Source of the DNA: Lachnospiraceae bacterium UBA7196
Lineage (GTDB): Bacteria; Bacillota; Clostridia; Lachnospirales; Lachnospiraceae
NCBI GenBank assembly: GCA_002490835.1
Contig: DKUU01000019.1
Span: 1-27,658 of the forward strand
DNA: 27,658 nt
Reading direction: 5' to 3'
Shown: in pieces, positions 1-7,735 of the stretch
Numbering within the stretch: the stretch's first letter is position 1
Layout of the letters: each line of letters opens with the position of its first letter
The notes under the pieces: generated by a model
Told to the model about the DNA's origin: nothing
Seen by the model: the letters and a program-made list of their open reading frames with translations, nothing else
Database searches by the model: none
Translations under genes and position numbers: made by a program

Positions 1-190
1 CTGACGGCATGCCCGTCATACATAAAAACTGCCCAAAATAAAATTTGGGGCAAAATTTCAGCCGGATTTATGCCATTTAGACCAGTTTTTGCATAAAAAA
101 GACACTTTCTGTGCAAATATTTCACCCAGAAAATGCCCAAAACAGGATTTTAAAAAAGTACTATGTCCATGCAGAAGAAGTTTTTTCCGA

Positions 191-719
191 TGGCAGATTA
201 TAATTTATCCTCCACCCTTCCCATCCATTTCCCAAAAAGAAAAGGAAAAGAAATGAAAAATCAGCAATCACCAGTCCTCAAAATCACTCCAAAGGAAGAT
301 ATGTCTTATAAGAAAAAGGAAAAAATCTGGAAGGTAAAAGGAAAGGAGGAGGATCATTTTTTTGCTGTTGCGATGTCGCACCGCCTTTCAGAGTTCCTCT
401 TCCCTTCCCTCTTCCTTCCTGCCCCTCTCCATCACCTAAAGCACCTCTGAAATGCCCTGTTTTCAAGCATTGGGAGGGGGTGGGGAGAGATAAGGGAAAA
501 GAGGAGGCTTGCTTCTATGGGATTTTTATAGATGATTTTCTGTTAGAAATTTGCTCTTTTTTAATAAAGGAAATAAGTGGGACGATTAGGGGAAATGGAA
601 GAGGTGGGAAGGTTGAGGGAAAGGAAGAGGACCTTGTAAGAACGAATCCTACAAGGTCCTGAATTTTACTGTTTTTTCTTATTGCTTCTGCCGCTCTTGG
701 CAAAAATTATAATCTGCCA
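191..719. repeat. 16-bp perfect inverted repeat bracketing about 500 bp
   Basis: TGGCAGATTATAATTT at 191-206 recurs in inverse orientation at 704-719 without a mismatch. The arms are 497 bp apart and enclose most of the purine-rich spacer. The right arm also forms a small hairpin with adjacent bases (TTGGCA/TGCCAA). The arms could be the ends of a decayed or miniature element, but I see no clear target-site duplication and no coding content inside. Chance in AT-rich DNA is unlikely at 16 bp but not excluded. Confidence 0.45.
628..680 (+). terminator. Terminator-like hairpin, better as a plus-strand terminator
   Basis: AGGACCTTGTA (628-638) and TACAAGGTCCT (650-660) form a perfect 11-bp stem with an 11-nt loop. 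On the plus strand it is followed by two T-rich tracts ending near 680. On the minus strand, which carries the ppdK transcript, the downstream sequence is only pyrimidine-rich (CTTCC type), so it is a poorer terminator in that direction. It may still end ppdK mRNA about 100 nt past the stop codon, or it may serve an unseen plus-strand transcript. Confidence 0.55.
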
Positions 720-757
720 ACAGCAAAAATGTGGTCTGCAAGAATAAATTTCTTCTC

Positions 758-3391
758 CTATTTCTTCTCCGATATCGCCGCCTGCGCAGCCGCGAGTCTC
801 GCTATCGGCACCCTGAACGGTGAACAGGAAACATAGGTCAGTCCCACCTTATGACAGAACTCTACAGAAGACGGATCGCCACCATGCTCGCCGCAGATAC
901 CGAGCTTGATGTTCGGTCTGGTCGCGCGTCCCTTCTCGGCCGCCATCTGTACGAGCTGTCCTACGCCGCTCTGGTCGAGCCTTGCGAAAGGATCGGACTC
1001 GTAAATCTTATTCTTATAGTAATCGCCCAAGAATTTGCCGGCGTCATCGCGGGAGAAACCGAAGGTCATCTGGGTCAGGTCGTTGGTTCCGAAGGAGAAG
1101 AACTCTGCTTCCTCGGCAATCTCGTTTGCTAAAAGCGCCGCTCTCGGAATCTCGATCATGGTGCCGATGTGGTACTGGATATCAGAGTTTTTCTCTTTCT
1201 TCACAGCCTCGGCCACCTCCACCACGACATCCTTGACGAATTTCAGCTCTTTCTTCTCGCCTACCAGCGGAATCATGATCTCAGGTACGATGTCGAAGCC
1301 CTTCTCGTTCCTGACCTCGATCGCAGCCTCCATCACGGCTCTGGTCTGCATCTTCGCGATCTCAGGATAGGTAACGGCAAGACGGCAGCCTCTGTGACCC
1401 ATCATCGGGTTGAACTCGTGGAGGGAATCGCAGATTTCCTGCACCTCTTCCGCCGTCATCATCATCTCCACCGCCAGATCATCGATATCCGCCTGATCGG
1501 TAGGCACGAACTCATGCAGCGGGGGATCGAGGAAACGGATGGTCACGGGTCTGCCCTCCATCACCTCATACAGCGCCTTGAAGTCGCCCTTCTGGAAGGG
1601 GATCAAAGCGTTTAACGCCTTCTCTCTCTGCTCCTGCGTCCTTGCAAGGATCATCTGTCTGATCTTCGGAATCCTGTCGGGATCGAAGAACATATGCTCG
1701 GTACGGCAAAGCCCGATGCCTTCCGCGCCGTACTTCACGGCATTGGCCGCATCCGCAGGGGTATCCGCGTTGGTGCGCACCTGAAGCTTGCGGTACTGAT
1801 CCGCCCACTCCATGATCCGCCCGAAGTTTCCGCTGACGGAAGCCTCCACGGTCTTGATATCGCCTTTATAGATCTTACCGGTGGAGCCGTCCAGAGAAAT
1901 GTAATCGCCCTCATGGAAGACCTCTCCGCCCAGTTCAAACACTTTTTCCGCCTCGTTGATGGCGATCTCGCCGCAGCCGGATACGCAGGCCGTACCCATA
2001 CCTCTGGCAACCACGGCCGCGTGGGAAGTCATACCGCCGCGCACGGTGAGGATACCCTCCGCCGCGTGCATTCCTTCGATGTCTTCCGGAGAAGTCTCCA
2101 GACGCACCAGCACCACTCTCTCACCCTTCTCATGCGCTTCCTTAGCCTCTAATGCCGTAAAGTAAACCTTACCTGCCGCAGCGCCGGGAGAAGCGGGGAG
2201 CGCCTGTCCCACTACCTGACCCGCCTTTAAAGCGTCGAGATCGAAGGTAGGATGTAAGAGCTGGTCAAGGGACTTCGCTTCGATACGAAGCACCGCCTGT
2301 TCCGGCGTGATCTTGCCCTCGTCCACCAGATCGCAGGCAATCTGCAATGCCGCGGGAGCGGTACGCTTGCCGTTTCTGGTCTGTAAGAAGAAGAGCTTGC
2401 CTTCCTCAATGGTAAACTCCATATCCTGCATATCGCGGTAATGGTCTTCGAGGCGGTTCGCGATTTCCATGAACTGCTTATAGCACTCCGGAAGATCCTG
2501 CTCCAGTCTCGTGATGGGCTGCGGTGTGCGGATACCTGCCACCACGTCCTCGCCCTGCGCATTGATCAGGTACTCGCCGTAGATGCCCTTTGCGCCGGTG
2601 GACGGATTTCTGGTAAAGGCCACGCCCGTGCCGGAAGTATCGCCCATATTGCCGAATACCATAGCCTGCACATTGACCGCCGTGCCCCAGTCGCCGGGGA
2701 TATCGTTCATACGTCTGTATACGATCGCTCTCTCGTTATCCCAAGAACGGAAGACCGCTTTCACCGCCTCCATGAGCTGTACCTTGGGATCCTGCGGGAA
2801 GTCTTCGCCCTTGTTTTCCTTGTAGATATTTTTAAAACGGACGATGATCTCTTTCATATCATCCGCCGTCAGATCGGTGTCATACTTAACGCCCTTGCCT
2901 TCTTTAATCTCGTCCAATATCCTCTCAAAGTAGGATTTCGGGATCTCCATTACCACGTCCGAGAACATCTGGATAAATCTGCGGTAGGAATCATATGCAA
3001 ACCGGGGATTGCCGGTCTTTGCCGCAAAGCCCTCCACGGCCGCGTCCGTAAGACCCAGATTCAGGATGGTATCCATCATGCCCGGCATGGATGCTCTGGC
3101 ACCGGAACGCACCGACACCAAAAGGGGATTGGCCGTATCACCAAATTTCTTGCCCTGCTTCTCCTCCAAGCCTGCCAGCGCCTCAAAGATCTGACCTTTG
3201 ATCTCCTCCGAAATCTGCTTTCCGTTATTGTAGTAGTCCGTACAAGCCTCCGTGGTCACGGTAAAGCCCTGCGGGATCGGCAGACCCAGATTCGTCATCT
3301 CCGCCAGATTGGCACCCTTGCCGCCCAAGAGATTCCGCATATCCGCATTCCCTTCCTCAAACAAATAAACCCATTTCGCCATATTCTTCAC
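758..3391 (-). CDS. ppdK: Pyruvate, phosphate dikinase
   Basis: Cytoplasmic enzyme interconverting pyruvate + ATP + Pi with PEP + AMP + PPi, at the PEP/pyruvate node of glycolysis in Clostridia. The 877 residues match the usual family length. Visible in order: the N-terminal ATP-grasp part (GGKGANLAEM near 23-32; SVRSGARASMPGMMDTILN near 93-111), the swivelling phosphohistidine domain with GGMTSHAAVVARGMG, where His457 is the predicted phosphocarrier, and the C-terminal PEP/pyruvate TIM barrel (GLCRTEHMF, FLDPPLHEF, GTNDLTQMTFGFSRDD, GICGEHGGDP). The frame opens with GTG (3391) four bases after AAAGGAG. An ATG three codons later (3382) gives the classical MAKWVYLFEEG start but lies 13 bases from the ribosome site, so the start is uncertain by three codons. 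A promoter-like sequence precedes it and the GDPD terminator separates it from the gene upstream, so it is probably monocistronic. Confidence 0.97.
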   Translation of the reverse strand: MKNMAKWVYLFEEGNADMRNLLGGKGANLAEMTNLGLPIPQGFTVTTEACTDYYNNGKQISEEIKGQIFEALAGLEEKQGKKFGDTANPLLVSVRSGARASMPGMMDTILNLGLTDAAVEGFAAKTGNPRFAYDSYRRFIQMFSDVVMEIPKSYFERILDEIKEGKGVKYDTDLTADDMKEIIVRFKNIYKENKGEDFPQDPKVQLMEAVKAVFRSWDNERAIVYRRMNDIPGDWGTAVNVQAMVFGNMGDTSGTGVAFTRNPSTGAKGIYGEYLINAQGEDVVAGIRTPQPITRLEQDLPECYKQFMEIANRLEDHYRDMQDMEFTIEEGKLFFLQTRNGKRTAPAALQIACDLVDEGKITPEQAVLRIEAKSLDQLLHPTFDLDALKAGQVVGQALPASPGAAAGKVYFTALEAKEAHEKGERVVLVRLETSPEDIEGMHAAEGILTVRGGMTSHAAVVARGMGTACVSGCGEIAINEAEKVFELGGEVFHEGDYISLDGSTGKIYKGDIKTVEASVSGNFGRIMEWADQYRKLQVRTNADTPADAANAVKYGAEGIGLCRTEHMFFDPDRIPKIRQMILARTQEQREKALNALIPFQKGDFKALYEVMEGRPVTIRFLDPPLHEFVPTDQADIDDLAVEMMMTAEEVQEICDSLHEFNPMMGHRGCRLAVTYPEIAKMQTRAVMEAAIEVRNEKGFDIVPEIMIPLVGEKKELKFVKDVVVEVAEAVKKEKNSDIQYHIGTMIEIPRAALLANEIAEEAEFFSFGTNDLTQMTFGFSRDDAGKFLGDYYKNKIYESDPFARLDQSGVGQLVQMAAEKGRATRPNIKLGICGEHGGDPSSVEFCHKVGLTYVSCSPFRVPIARLAAAQAAISEKK

Positions 3392-3448
3392 TATGCTCCT
3401 TTCTCCGCCTGCGAATCTTCACTCAAACAAGCTACTAAGCTAGCATCT

Positions 3449-3477
3449 ATTTTACCATATATTTGCAATTTTAACAC
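3449..3477 (-). promoter_or_regulatory. Putative ppdK promoter
   Basis: On the minus strand there is an extended -10 box, TGGTAAAAT (3457-3449). The hexamer 17 bases upstream, GTGTTA (3477-3472), matches the -35 consensus poorly, but extended -10 promoters tolerate that. It lies between the preceding terminator and the ppdK start, leaving a leader of about 50 nt. Confidence 0.45.
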
Positions 3478-3499
3478 TGTTTTTTTGAAAATTTTCACT

Positions 3500-3532
3500 A
3501 AAAAAAAGACAAATACCATAAAATATTTGTCT
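3500..3532 (-). terminator. Rho-independent terminator after the GDPD gene
   Basis: AGACAAATA (minus strand 3532-3524) pairs perfectly with TATTTGTCT (3516-3508) across a 7-nt loop and is followed directly by a run of eight T residues. It sits about 48 bp past the GDPD stop and before the ppdK promoter, separating the two transcription units. Confidence 0.85.
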
Positions 3533-3579
3533 AATTAACGTGTGAACGCACTACTGTATTTTCAAAAAAAGCCAAAACG

Positions 3580-4422
3580 TCACAAAACTTTGATGCCGGC
3601 CGGCAGAAAGCTGTCAAAAATGAACACGTCATATTTCCCTTTAAGCGCCTGCAGATCCCTTTCGCTACGCACCGTCCATGCCGCGGCGGGATGCCTGAAA
3701 AGATGCCTGCAGATCCTTCTGCCCGGCTCCTCGCTGAACTTATGATTGTAGGCGATAAAATCCGGCTTTGTCAGGAAATTGAACAAAAGATGCGTCATAA
3801 AAAAGTAGAGGATGTTCCAATACTCCCCTTCCTTGCGGAAATTCGAGGAGAGCTGTCCCCGCACCACATTCCCGCGGTGTCTGCGAAACCACCATAACAC
3901 CATGGGATTAAAGGATTCGATACAGTAAGCGCCCTGATAAGCGCGCAGAAGTTTGTCTATCATGACACAGCCTGAAACGTCCGCCGTCTCCGCCTTGATC
4001 TCCACGATCAGCGGCACGCGTCCGTTCACCATTGCAAGCAGGTCGGAAAGTCTGGGGATCCGCTCGCCCGACTGGCAGAGAGTATAAGCCTGCAATTCCT
4101 CAAAGGTGTAATCCACAACCTTACCCTTCGCGCCGCAGACCCTCTCCAGTTTAAAGTCATGAAAAATAACAGGCACACCGTCCTTTGTGACCTGCACGTC
4201 CAATTCCATGCCAAGCCCGGCCTCCACCGCTTTGCGAAAGGCCGCCATAGAGTTTTCCGGCGCCTCCCCTTCATTGTCATGCAGGCCCCTGTGGGCAAAA
4301 TACACCTTCTTAAAAAGGGAAGTATCGGGCCTTCTTAAGATGCGCGGCATAATCGCCAGCAGATATAGCACGGCAAGTGCCGCGGCAGAGCAAACTATAA
4401 CCTTAATAACTGCCAAAATCAT
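3580..4422 (-). CDS. Glycerophosphodiester phosphodiesterase family protein, membrane-anchored
   Basis: Predicted GDPD-family TIM-barrel enzyme hydrolysing glycerophosphodiesters to sn-glycerol 3-phosphate plus an alcohol, in lipid or teichoic-acid turnover. The 280 residues start with a hydrophobic segment (about 3-25) that should anchor the protein, followed by the family motifs: HRG (44-46), PENS (55-58), the metal-binding E-x-D in ELDVQ (Glu73, Asp75), HD (88-89) and EIK (141-143). The catalytic set looks complete. The ATG is preceded by GAGGA about 11 bases upstream. It has its own promoter overlapping the end of the HlyD-like gene and its own terminator, so it need not belong to the sugar-transporter operon. 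The substrate is unknown. Confidence 0.9.
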   Translation of the reverse strand: MILAVIKVIVCSAAALAVLYLLAIMPRILRRPDTSLFKKVYFAHRGLHDNEGEAPENSMAAFRKAVEAGLGMELDVQVTKDGVPVIFHDFKLERVCGAKGKVVDYTFEELQAYTLCQSGERIPRLSDLLAMVNGRVPLIVEIKAETADVSGCVMIDKLLRAYQGAYCIESFNPMVLWWFRRHRGNVVRGQLSSNFRKEGEYWNILYFFMTHLLFNFLTKPDFIAYNHKFSEEPGRRICRHLFRHPAAAWTVRSERDLQALKGKYDVFIFDSFLPAGIKVL

Positions 4423-4468
4423 TTTCTTACTCGTCCTCTAACATAGACTGAAAGATGCTTTTTTTATT

Positions 4469-4496
4469 ATTATAGCAAGCTCTACGCTATTTTCAA
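4469..4496 (-). promoter_or_regulatory. Sigma-A-type promoter of the GDPD gene
   Basis: TTGAAA (4496-4491), 16 bases, then a consensus TATAAT (4474-4469) on the minus strand. The -35 box overlaps the TGA stop of the upstream HlyD-like gene. The leader to the GDPD start is about 40 nt. A weak TAGC/GCTA hairpin lies between the two boxes. Confidence 0.7.
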
Positions 4497-5824
4497 GTGC
4501 CATCTGCCAGCCTCACCACATCCCCTTTTAGCACCTCCTTGGTGGAAGATTCCAGAATCAGGCTTTCACTGCTGACCGCGCCCTCGATCGCCGCCAGCCT
4601 GTCGTTTTTGTCCACCACGCTGATTGTGATCTCCTCCACATAATACTCCGTGCCAAGGATGCCCTCTCGCTCGTTCACCACATACACAAAATACCTGCCG
4701 TTCGCCTCGTGCAGCGCCGAAAGGGAAATACAGGCGGGATGCTTCTCCCCCGTTTTGGAGCAGACCAGCCTTCCGGAAAGCCCCGGCATCCCCGTCTCCT
4801 CCGGCAGCTTTACGATCGCCGTATAAGTGCCCGGCATATTTTCGTTTTCCTGTAAGTAATCCACCTTGACGTCGAGTTTCTTACGGCCGTCCAGCTCCAG
4901 CTTCACGTCGTCTCCTAAGTTTACATAACTTTTTTGTTCCTTGGACAGCGAGGCGCGGAACTGACAGGGGACCCCGTCATCCGCCAGCAGAAAAGAGGCC
5001 GTGTCCGGCACTCTGCCGCCTGCCTGCACATAAACGTCCGTCACCGTTCCTGCCATGGGCGCGGTGATCTTCCCCTCCTGATCCAAGATCTCCCGATAGG
5101 CCGCGATCTTTTCCTGCATTGCCGCAAGCTCGGTCCGGTAGATCGCCAGCGTCGCGTCGGCATTGTCCTCCTGCAGGACATCTTCCACCTTGCGGCCCGC
5201 ATCCTTCATCGTACTCTCACGGGCCCATTTAGCGTCCGCCTCCGCATAGGCCGCGGCCTGCAATTCCCGCTTCAGGCGTTCTTCCTCCTCGCTGCCGTTC
5301 CCCTTGCTCTCGTCGGGCAATTCTTCGAGCGCCTTCTCCGCCTGCACCACGTCCTCGGCCGCCCTTCCCACCAGCGTATCCTGATATCTGGCAAGCGCAT
5401 CATAGTCCTCCCTTGCCCTTGCCTCCTCCAATGCCTTTTGGTTCTGCGCCAGTTCCTTATTATGGACGATGGTGTCGATCTGAAGCTGCGTCTTGGCCAC
5501 GGACAGCTCCTGTTCTTCCATGATCTGCTTCAAATCCTCCAAATCCACGCTAAGCAGCAGATCGCCCTCTTCCACCTTGTCCCCCGTATGCACGAAAAGC
5601 GCCTCCACCCGCAGACCGCCAAGGACCGTCACCGGCAGCTTTGCTCCCGCCTCCACGATACCTTCCGCCTCCACGATATGCTCGATATATTTGGAATCTG
5701 TACGGGTGGTCGTTACCATGGGAAGCTGCTGCGCATAGATGCTTTTTGAAATCAGCGTACACAGCCACATAAAGGCCATAAAAACAGCCAGCCCCGCAAT
5801 GATCTTTTTTCTCCGTTTATCCAT
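4493..5824 (-). CDS. HlyD-family membrane-fusion (efflux adaptor-like) protein
   Basis: 443 residues with one N-terminal membrane segment (about 7-27), then a biotinyl-lipoyl-like half-motif (about 50-95: VEAEGIVEAGAKLPVTVLGGLRVEALFVHTGDKVEEGDLLL). A long charged coiled-coil hairpin follows (about 95-250, rich in E, A, K, Q), then the second lipoyl half (ITAPMAGTVTDVYVQAGGRV) and a beta-rich C-terminal region. This is the HlyD/MacA-type adaptor plan: extracytoplasmic, acting with an exporter. A strong ribosome site (AGGAGG, nine bases before ATG) lies 12 bp after the MalG-type permease stop, so it is almost certainly co-transcribed with the sugar permeases. No MacB-like ATPase or permease is present here, so the partner is unknown; working with the importer or an unlinked exporter are both open. 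Confidence 0.85.
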   Translation of the reverse strand: MDKRRKKIIAGLAVFMAFMWLCTLISKSIYAQQLPMVTTTRTDSKYIEHIVEAEGIVEAGAKLPVTVLGGLRVEALFVHTGDKVEEGDLLLSVDLEDLKQIMEEQELSVAKTQLQIDTIVHNKELAQNQKALEEARAREDYDALARYQDTLVGRAAEDVVQAEKALEELPDESKGNGSEEEERLKRELQAAAYAEADAKWARESTMKDAGRKVEDVLQEDNADATLAIYRTELAAMQEKIAAYREILDQEGKITAPMAGTVTDVYVQAGGRVPDTASFLLADDGVPCQFRASLSKEQKSYVNLGDDVKLELDGRKKLDVKVDYLQENENMPGTYTAIVKLPEETGMPGLSGRLVCSKTGEKHPACISLSALHEANGRYFVYVVNEREGILGTEYYVEEITISVVDKNDRLAAIEGAVSSESLILESSTKEVLKGDVVRLADGT

Positions 5825-5836
5825 GGTTTTGTCCTC

Positions 5837-6709
5837 CTACTCTTTCAAGCCTGAATATATGATCCCCTGCTCCAGATAATCCTGTCCCAGCACGAACACA
5901 AAGGCCGCCGGGATCAGCGTGATCAATGAAGCGCAGAGCGCAAACCCCGCCTGCATCCAGGATATCTCCGGCAGATACAAAGACAGCGGCCAAAGCGCCT
6001 TGTCCTCTAAAAACGCCAACGGCTGCTCCATCAGGTTCCAATATTCCAAAAACCCTAACACTATGGCAGACAATATTCCACTTTTCCCCAAAGGAAGACC
6101 TATTGTGGCAAAAATCCGCAATTCTCCCGCCCCGTCGATCCTTGCCGCCTCAAACAGCTGCGGCGGCAGGGCACGGAAACCGCCGTAGGACAAAAAGATC
6201 GGAAAGGTGGAAAACACCGCCGGCAAAATAATCGCCGCATGGGTATTCATCAGCGAAAATCGGTCTAACACCAGATAGCTTGACAGCATCGTCACCTGAA
6301 ACGGCAGAAGCATCAGCACCACGTAGAGAGCAAACAGCGCCCGGCTCCCCCTGACCTGATAGGCCGCAAAGGCCCACGCCGCCGGTACGCCCACGATCAT
6401 CTGTCCGATCAGGATGCAGGCCACCAGCTTCACCGAGTTCCAGAACAGCACAAAGAAGGACGGCGTCATAAACAGCAGCCTCTTGTAATGTTCGAAGGTA
6501 GGGTATTCCGGCATCAGCTTCCAACTGATAAAACCCTCGCCCCCGCCAAACGCCGGCAGCAGATAAGCCTTCATCTCCAGACTGTCCATCACCGATCCCG
6601 TCAGGAGCAGCAACAGCGGAAAACAGATCAGCACCGCCGGAATCAGCAGCAGAATCACCGTTATATACTTTTTAATTATATTATATATGTTCTTTCTAAT
6701 CCCCGGCAT
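5837..6709 (-). CDS. Carbohydrate ABC transporter permease, MalG type
   Basis: Inner permease of a CUT1-type sugar importer, 290 residues with six predicted membrane segments (about 16-40, 86-117, 124-148, 156-178, 209-226 and 252-276). The EAA loop that contacts the ATPase is clear at about 187-207 (EAARIDGAG...I...LPL). The C-terminal tail, ending in GLKE, is typical of MalG-like subunits. The ATG follows AAGG seven bases upstream, and the gene begins 18 bp after the partner permease stop. It should form a heterodimer with that partner and receive solute from one or more of the four upstream binding lipoproteins. The substrate cannot be read from sequence; CUT1 systems usually carry oligosaccharides or glycerol phosphates. 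Confidence 0.93.
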   Translation of the reverse strand: MPGIRKNIYNIIKKYITVILLLIPAVLICFPLLLLLTGSVMDSLEMKAYLLPAFGGGEGFISWKLMPEYPTFEHYKRLLFMTPSFFVLFWNSVKLVACILIGQMIVGVPAAWAFAAYQVRGSRALFALYVVLMLLPFQVTMLSSYLVLDRFSLMNTHAAIILPAVFSTFPIFLSYGGFRALPPQLFEAARIDGAGELRIFATIGLPLGKSGILSAIVLGFLEYWNLMEQPLAFLEDKALWPLSLYLPEISWMQAGFALCASLITLIPAAFVFVLGQDYLEQGIIYSGLKE

Positions 6710-6727
6710 TTTTCGCCCTTCTTTCTC

Positions 6728-7660
6728 TTATTCCGCCCGATCCCAAAACCTCTGCAGCAGCATAATAGCCCCAAACAGCACGACCCCCACGCAGACCGCG
6801 GCCGCCGCCATCTTATCAAACTCCATATTCACAAACCAGTTATTGAACAGATGCTGCAGCAGATAAATATCCTCCTGCGGATAAGACCCCGCCACCAGAT
6901 AAGCCTCCCTGTAAATCTTAAAGGAATTGAGGAAGGACAAAATTACAATAGTATAAAAACTACCTTTTAAATTCGGCAGGATGATGTAGCGGATACACTT
7001 CCACCGCCCCGCCCCGTCTACCTTTGCCGCCTCGATGAACTCACTGGGGATCGCAAGGATACCGGCCAGCCACAGCACCACCGTATAGCCGGTATTCTTC
7101 CACAGATAACTCCCCACCAGCACCCAGAAGGACGCCCCCGTCCCCAGATAGTCGATGGTCACGGTCCCCCACAGTCCCGTCAGTTCCCCCAGCCTTGTGA
7201 GGAACAGATTTAAGAATCCCTGCCTGTAAAAGACCATCTTCCAGACCAGCACGATCGTCGCCGTGGGCATGGCAAGCGGAAACAGGTAGACGGACTTGAT
7301 CAGTCCCGCCTCCTTCATGACGCTTAAAGGAAAGGCCACAAGCAGTCCTACCAGCACCAGCAGAGGGATGCAGACCACCGTAAAGCGGGCGGTATTTTTG
7401 ACCGCCAGCAAAAAGGCCTGATTATGAAAGATCACGCTGTAATTTTTGACGCCCATAAACTCGCCCGTGACTGCCGTGCGGAAGGAGCGGTTCACTACAT
7501 CCAGAAACGGCAGCAGCACAAAGAGCGTCACCCCCGCAAGGCTCGGCAGAAGAAAGAACAGAAAGGCGCGCAGCCTCCGCCGTCCCTTTTTACCTTTCAT
7601 TGTTAGGTTTGGCATTTTTAATTTATGTAAACCTACTGTTTTTCGCTTTGTTCCAACCAT
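6728..7660 (-). CDS. Carbohydrate ABC transporter permease, MalF type
   Basis: Partner permease of the CUT1-type importer, 310 residues from the start chosen here. Hydrophobic segments lie at about 31-55, 84-115, 122-143, 176-204, 233-250 and 285-302. The EAA loop is at about 210-230 (EAAKVDGAGRWKCIRYIILPN). The frame is open 14 codons further (to 7702), but the upstream part overlaps the ribosome-binding region. TAGGAGAG lies about 11 bases before the ATG at 7660, which I therefore prefer. It follows the last binding-protein gene by about 75 bp without an obvious terminator, so it should be in the same transcript. Its leader resembles that of the lipoprotein at 19619 (see the leader feature). 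Confidence 0.92.
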   Translation of the reverse strand: MVGTKRKTVGLHKLKMPNLTMKGKKGRRRLRAFLFFLLPSLAGVTLFVLLPFLDVVNRSFRTAVTGEFMGVKNYSVIFHNQAFLLAVKNTARFTVVCIPLLVLVGLLVAFPLSVMKEAGLIKSVYLFPLAMPTATIVLVWKMVFYRQGFLNLFLTRLGELTGLWGTVTIDYLGTGASFWVLVGSYLWKNTGYTVVLWLAGILAIPSEFIEAAKVDGAGRWKCIRYIILPNLKGSFYTIVILSFLNSFKIYREAYLVAGSYPQEDIYLLQHLFNNWFVNMEFDKMAAAAVCVGVVLFGAIMLLQRFWDRAE

Positions 7661-7702
7661 TTCTGTCAAAGCTCTCCTATTATGGTATAGTATTTTGCTC
7701 AA
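7658..7702 (-). promoter_or_regulatory. Leader segment shared with the 19.6-kb lipoprotein gene
   Basis: On the minus strand the roughly 45 bases upstream of and including the permease ATG contain ACYATAYCATAATAGGAGAG followed by YTTTGA. The same segment occurs at 19654-19698 upstream of the lipoprotein gene with roughly 80% identity. The shared part contains a ribosome site and an ATG at matching distance, so it is a conserved translation-initiation or leader element. No acceptable promoter spacing was found within it. Confidence 0.5.
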
Positions 7703-7735
7703 TGTTTATACGGAGAATACCGTTTTCTGGCACCG

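Larger units (their letters stand above)
1..757. other. Gene-free spacer downstream of ppdK
   Basis: No credible gene is seen here. The short open frames are low-complexity, lysine-, proline- or glutamate-rich translations of purine or pyrimidine tracts and lack supporting ribosome sites. The first 160 bases are AT-rich and contain small palindromes (GACGG/CCGTC at the very start; GCCCAAA/TTTGGGGC at about 31-51). From about 207 to 630 the plus strand alternates long purine-rich and pyrimidine-rich blocks. The pyrimidine block at about 395-430 is roughly complementary to purine blocks at about 470-510 and 597-630. A perfect hairpin lies at 628-660 and a 16-bp inverted repeat spans 191-719; both are listed separately. 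Confidence 0.7.

Noticed and set aside
1..48. Possible end of a plus-strand gene (DGMPVIHKNCPK then stop)
   Set aside because: Only 12 codons are visible, other frames are equally possible and there is no homology signal.
163..450. 95-codon plus-strand frame in the left spacer
   Set aside because: Lysine- and proline-rich low-complexity translation of purine/pyrimidine tracts with no ribosome site before the ATG.
2441..3538. 365-codon open frame on the plus strand opposite ppdK
   Set aside because: It lies fully antisense to a clearly conserved ppdK, has no recognisable motif and is His/Arg/Leu-rich as expected from the reverse complement of a high-GC gene.
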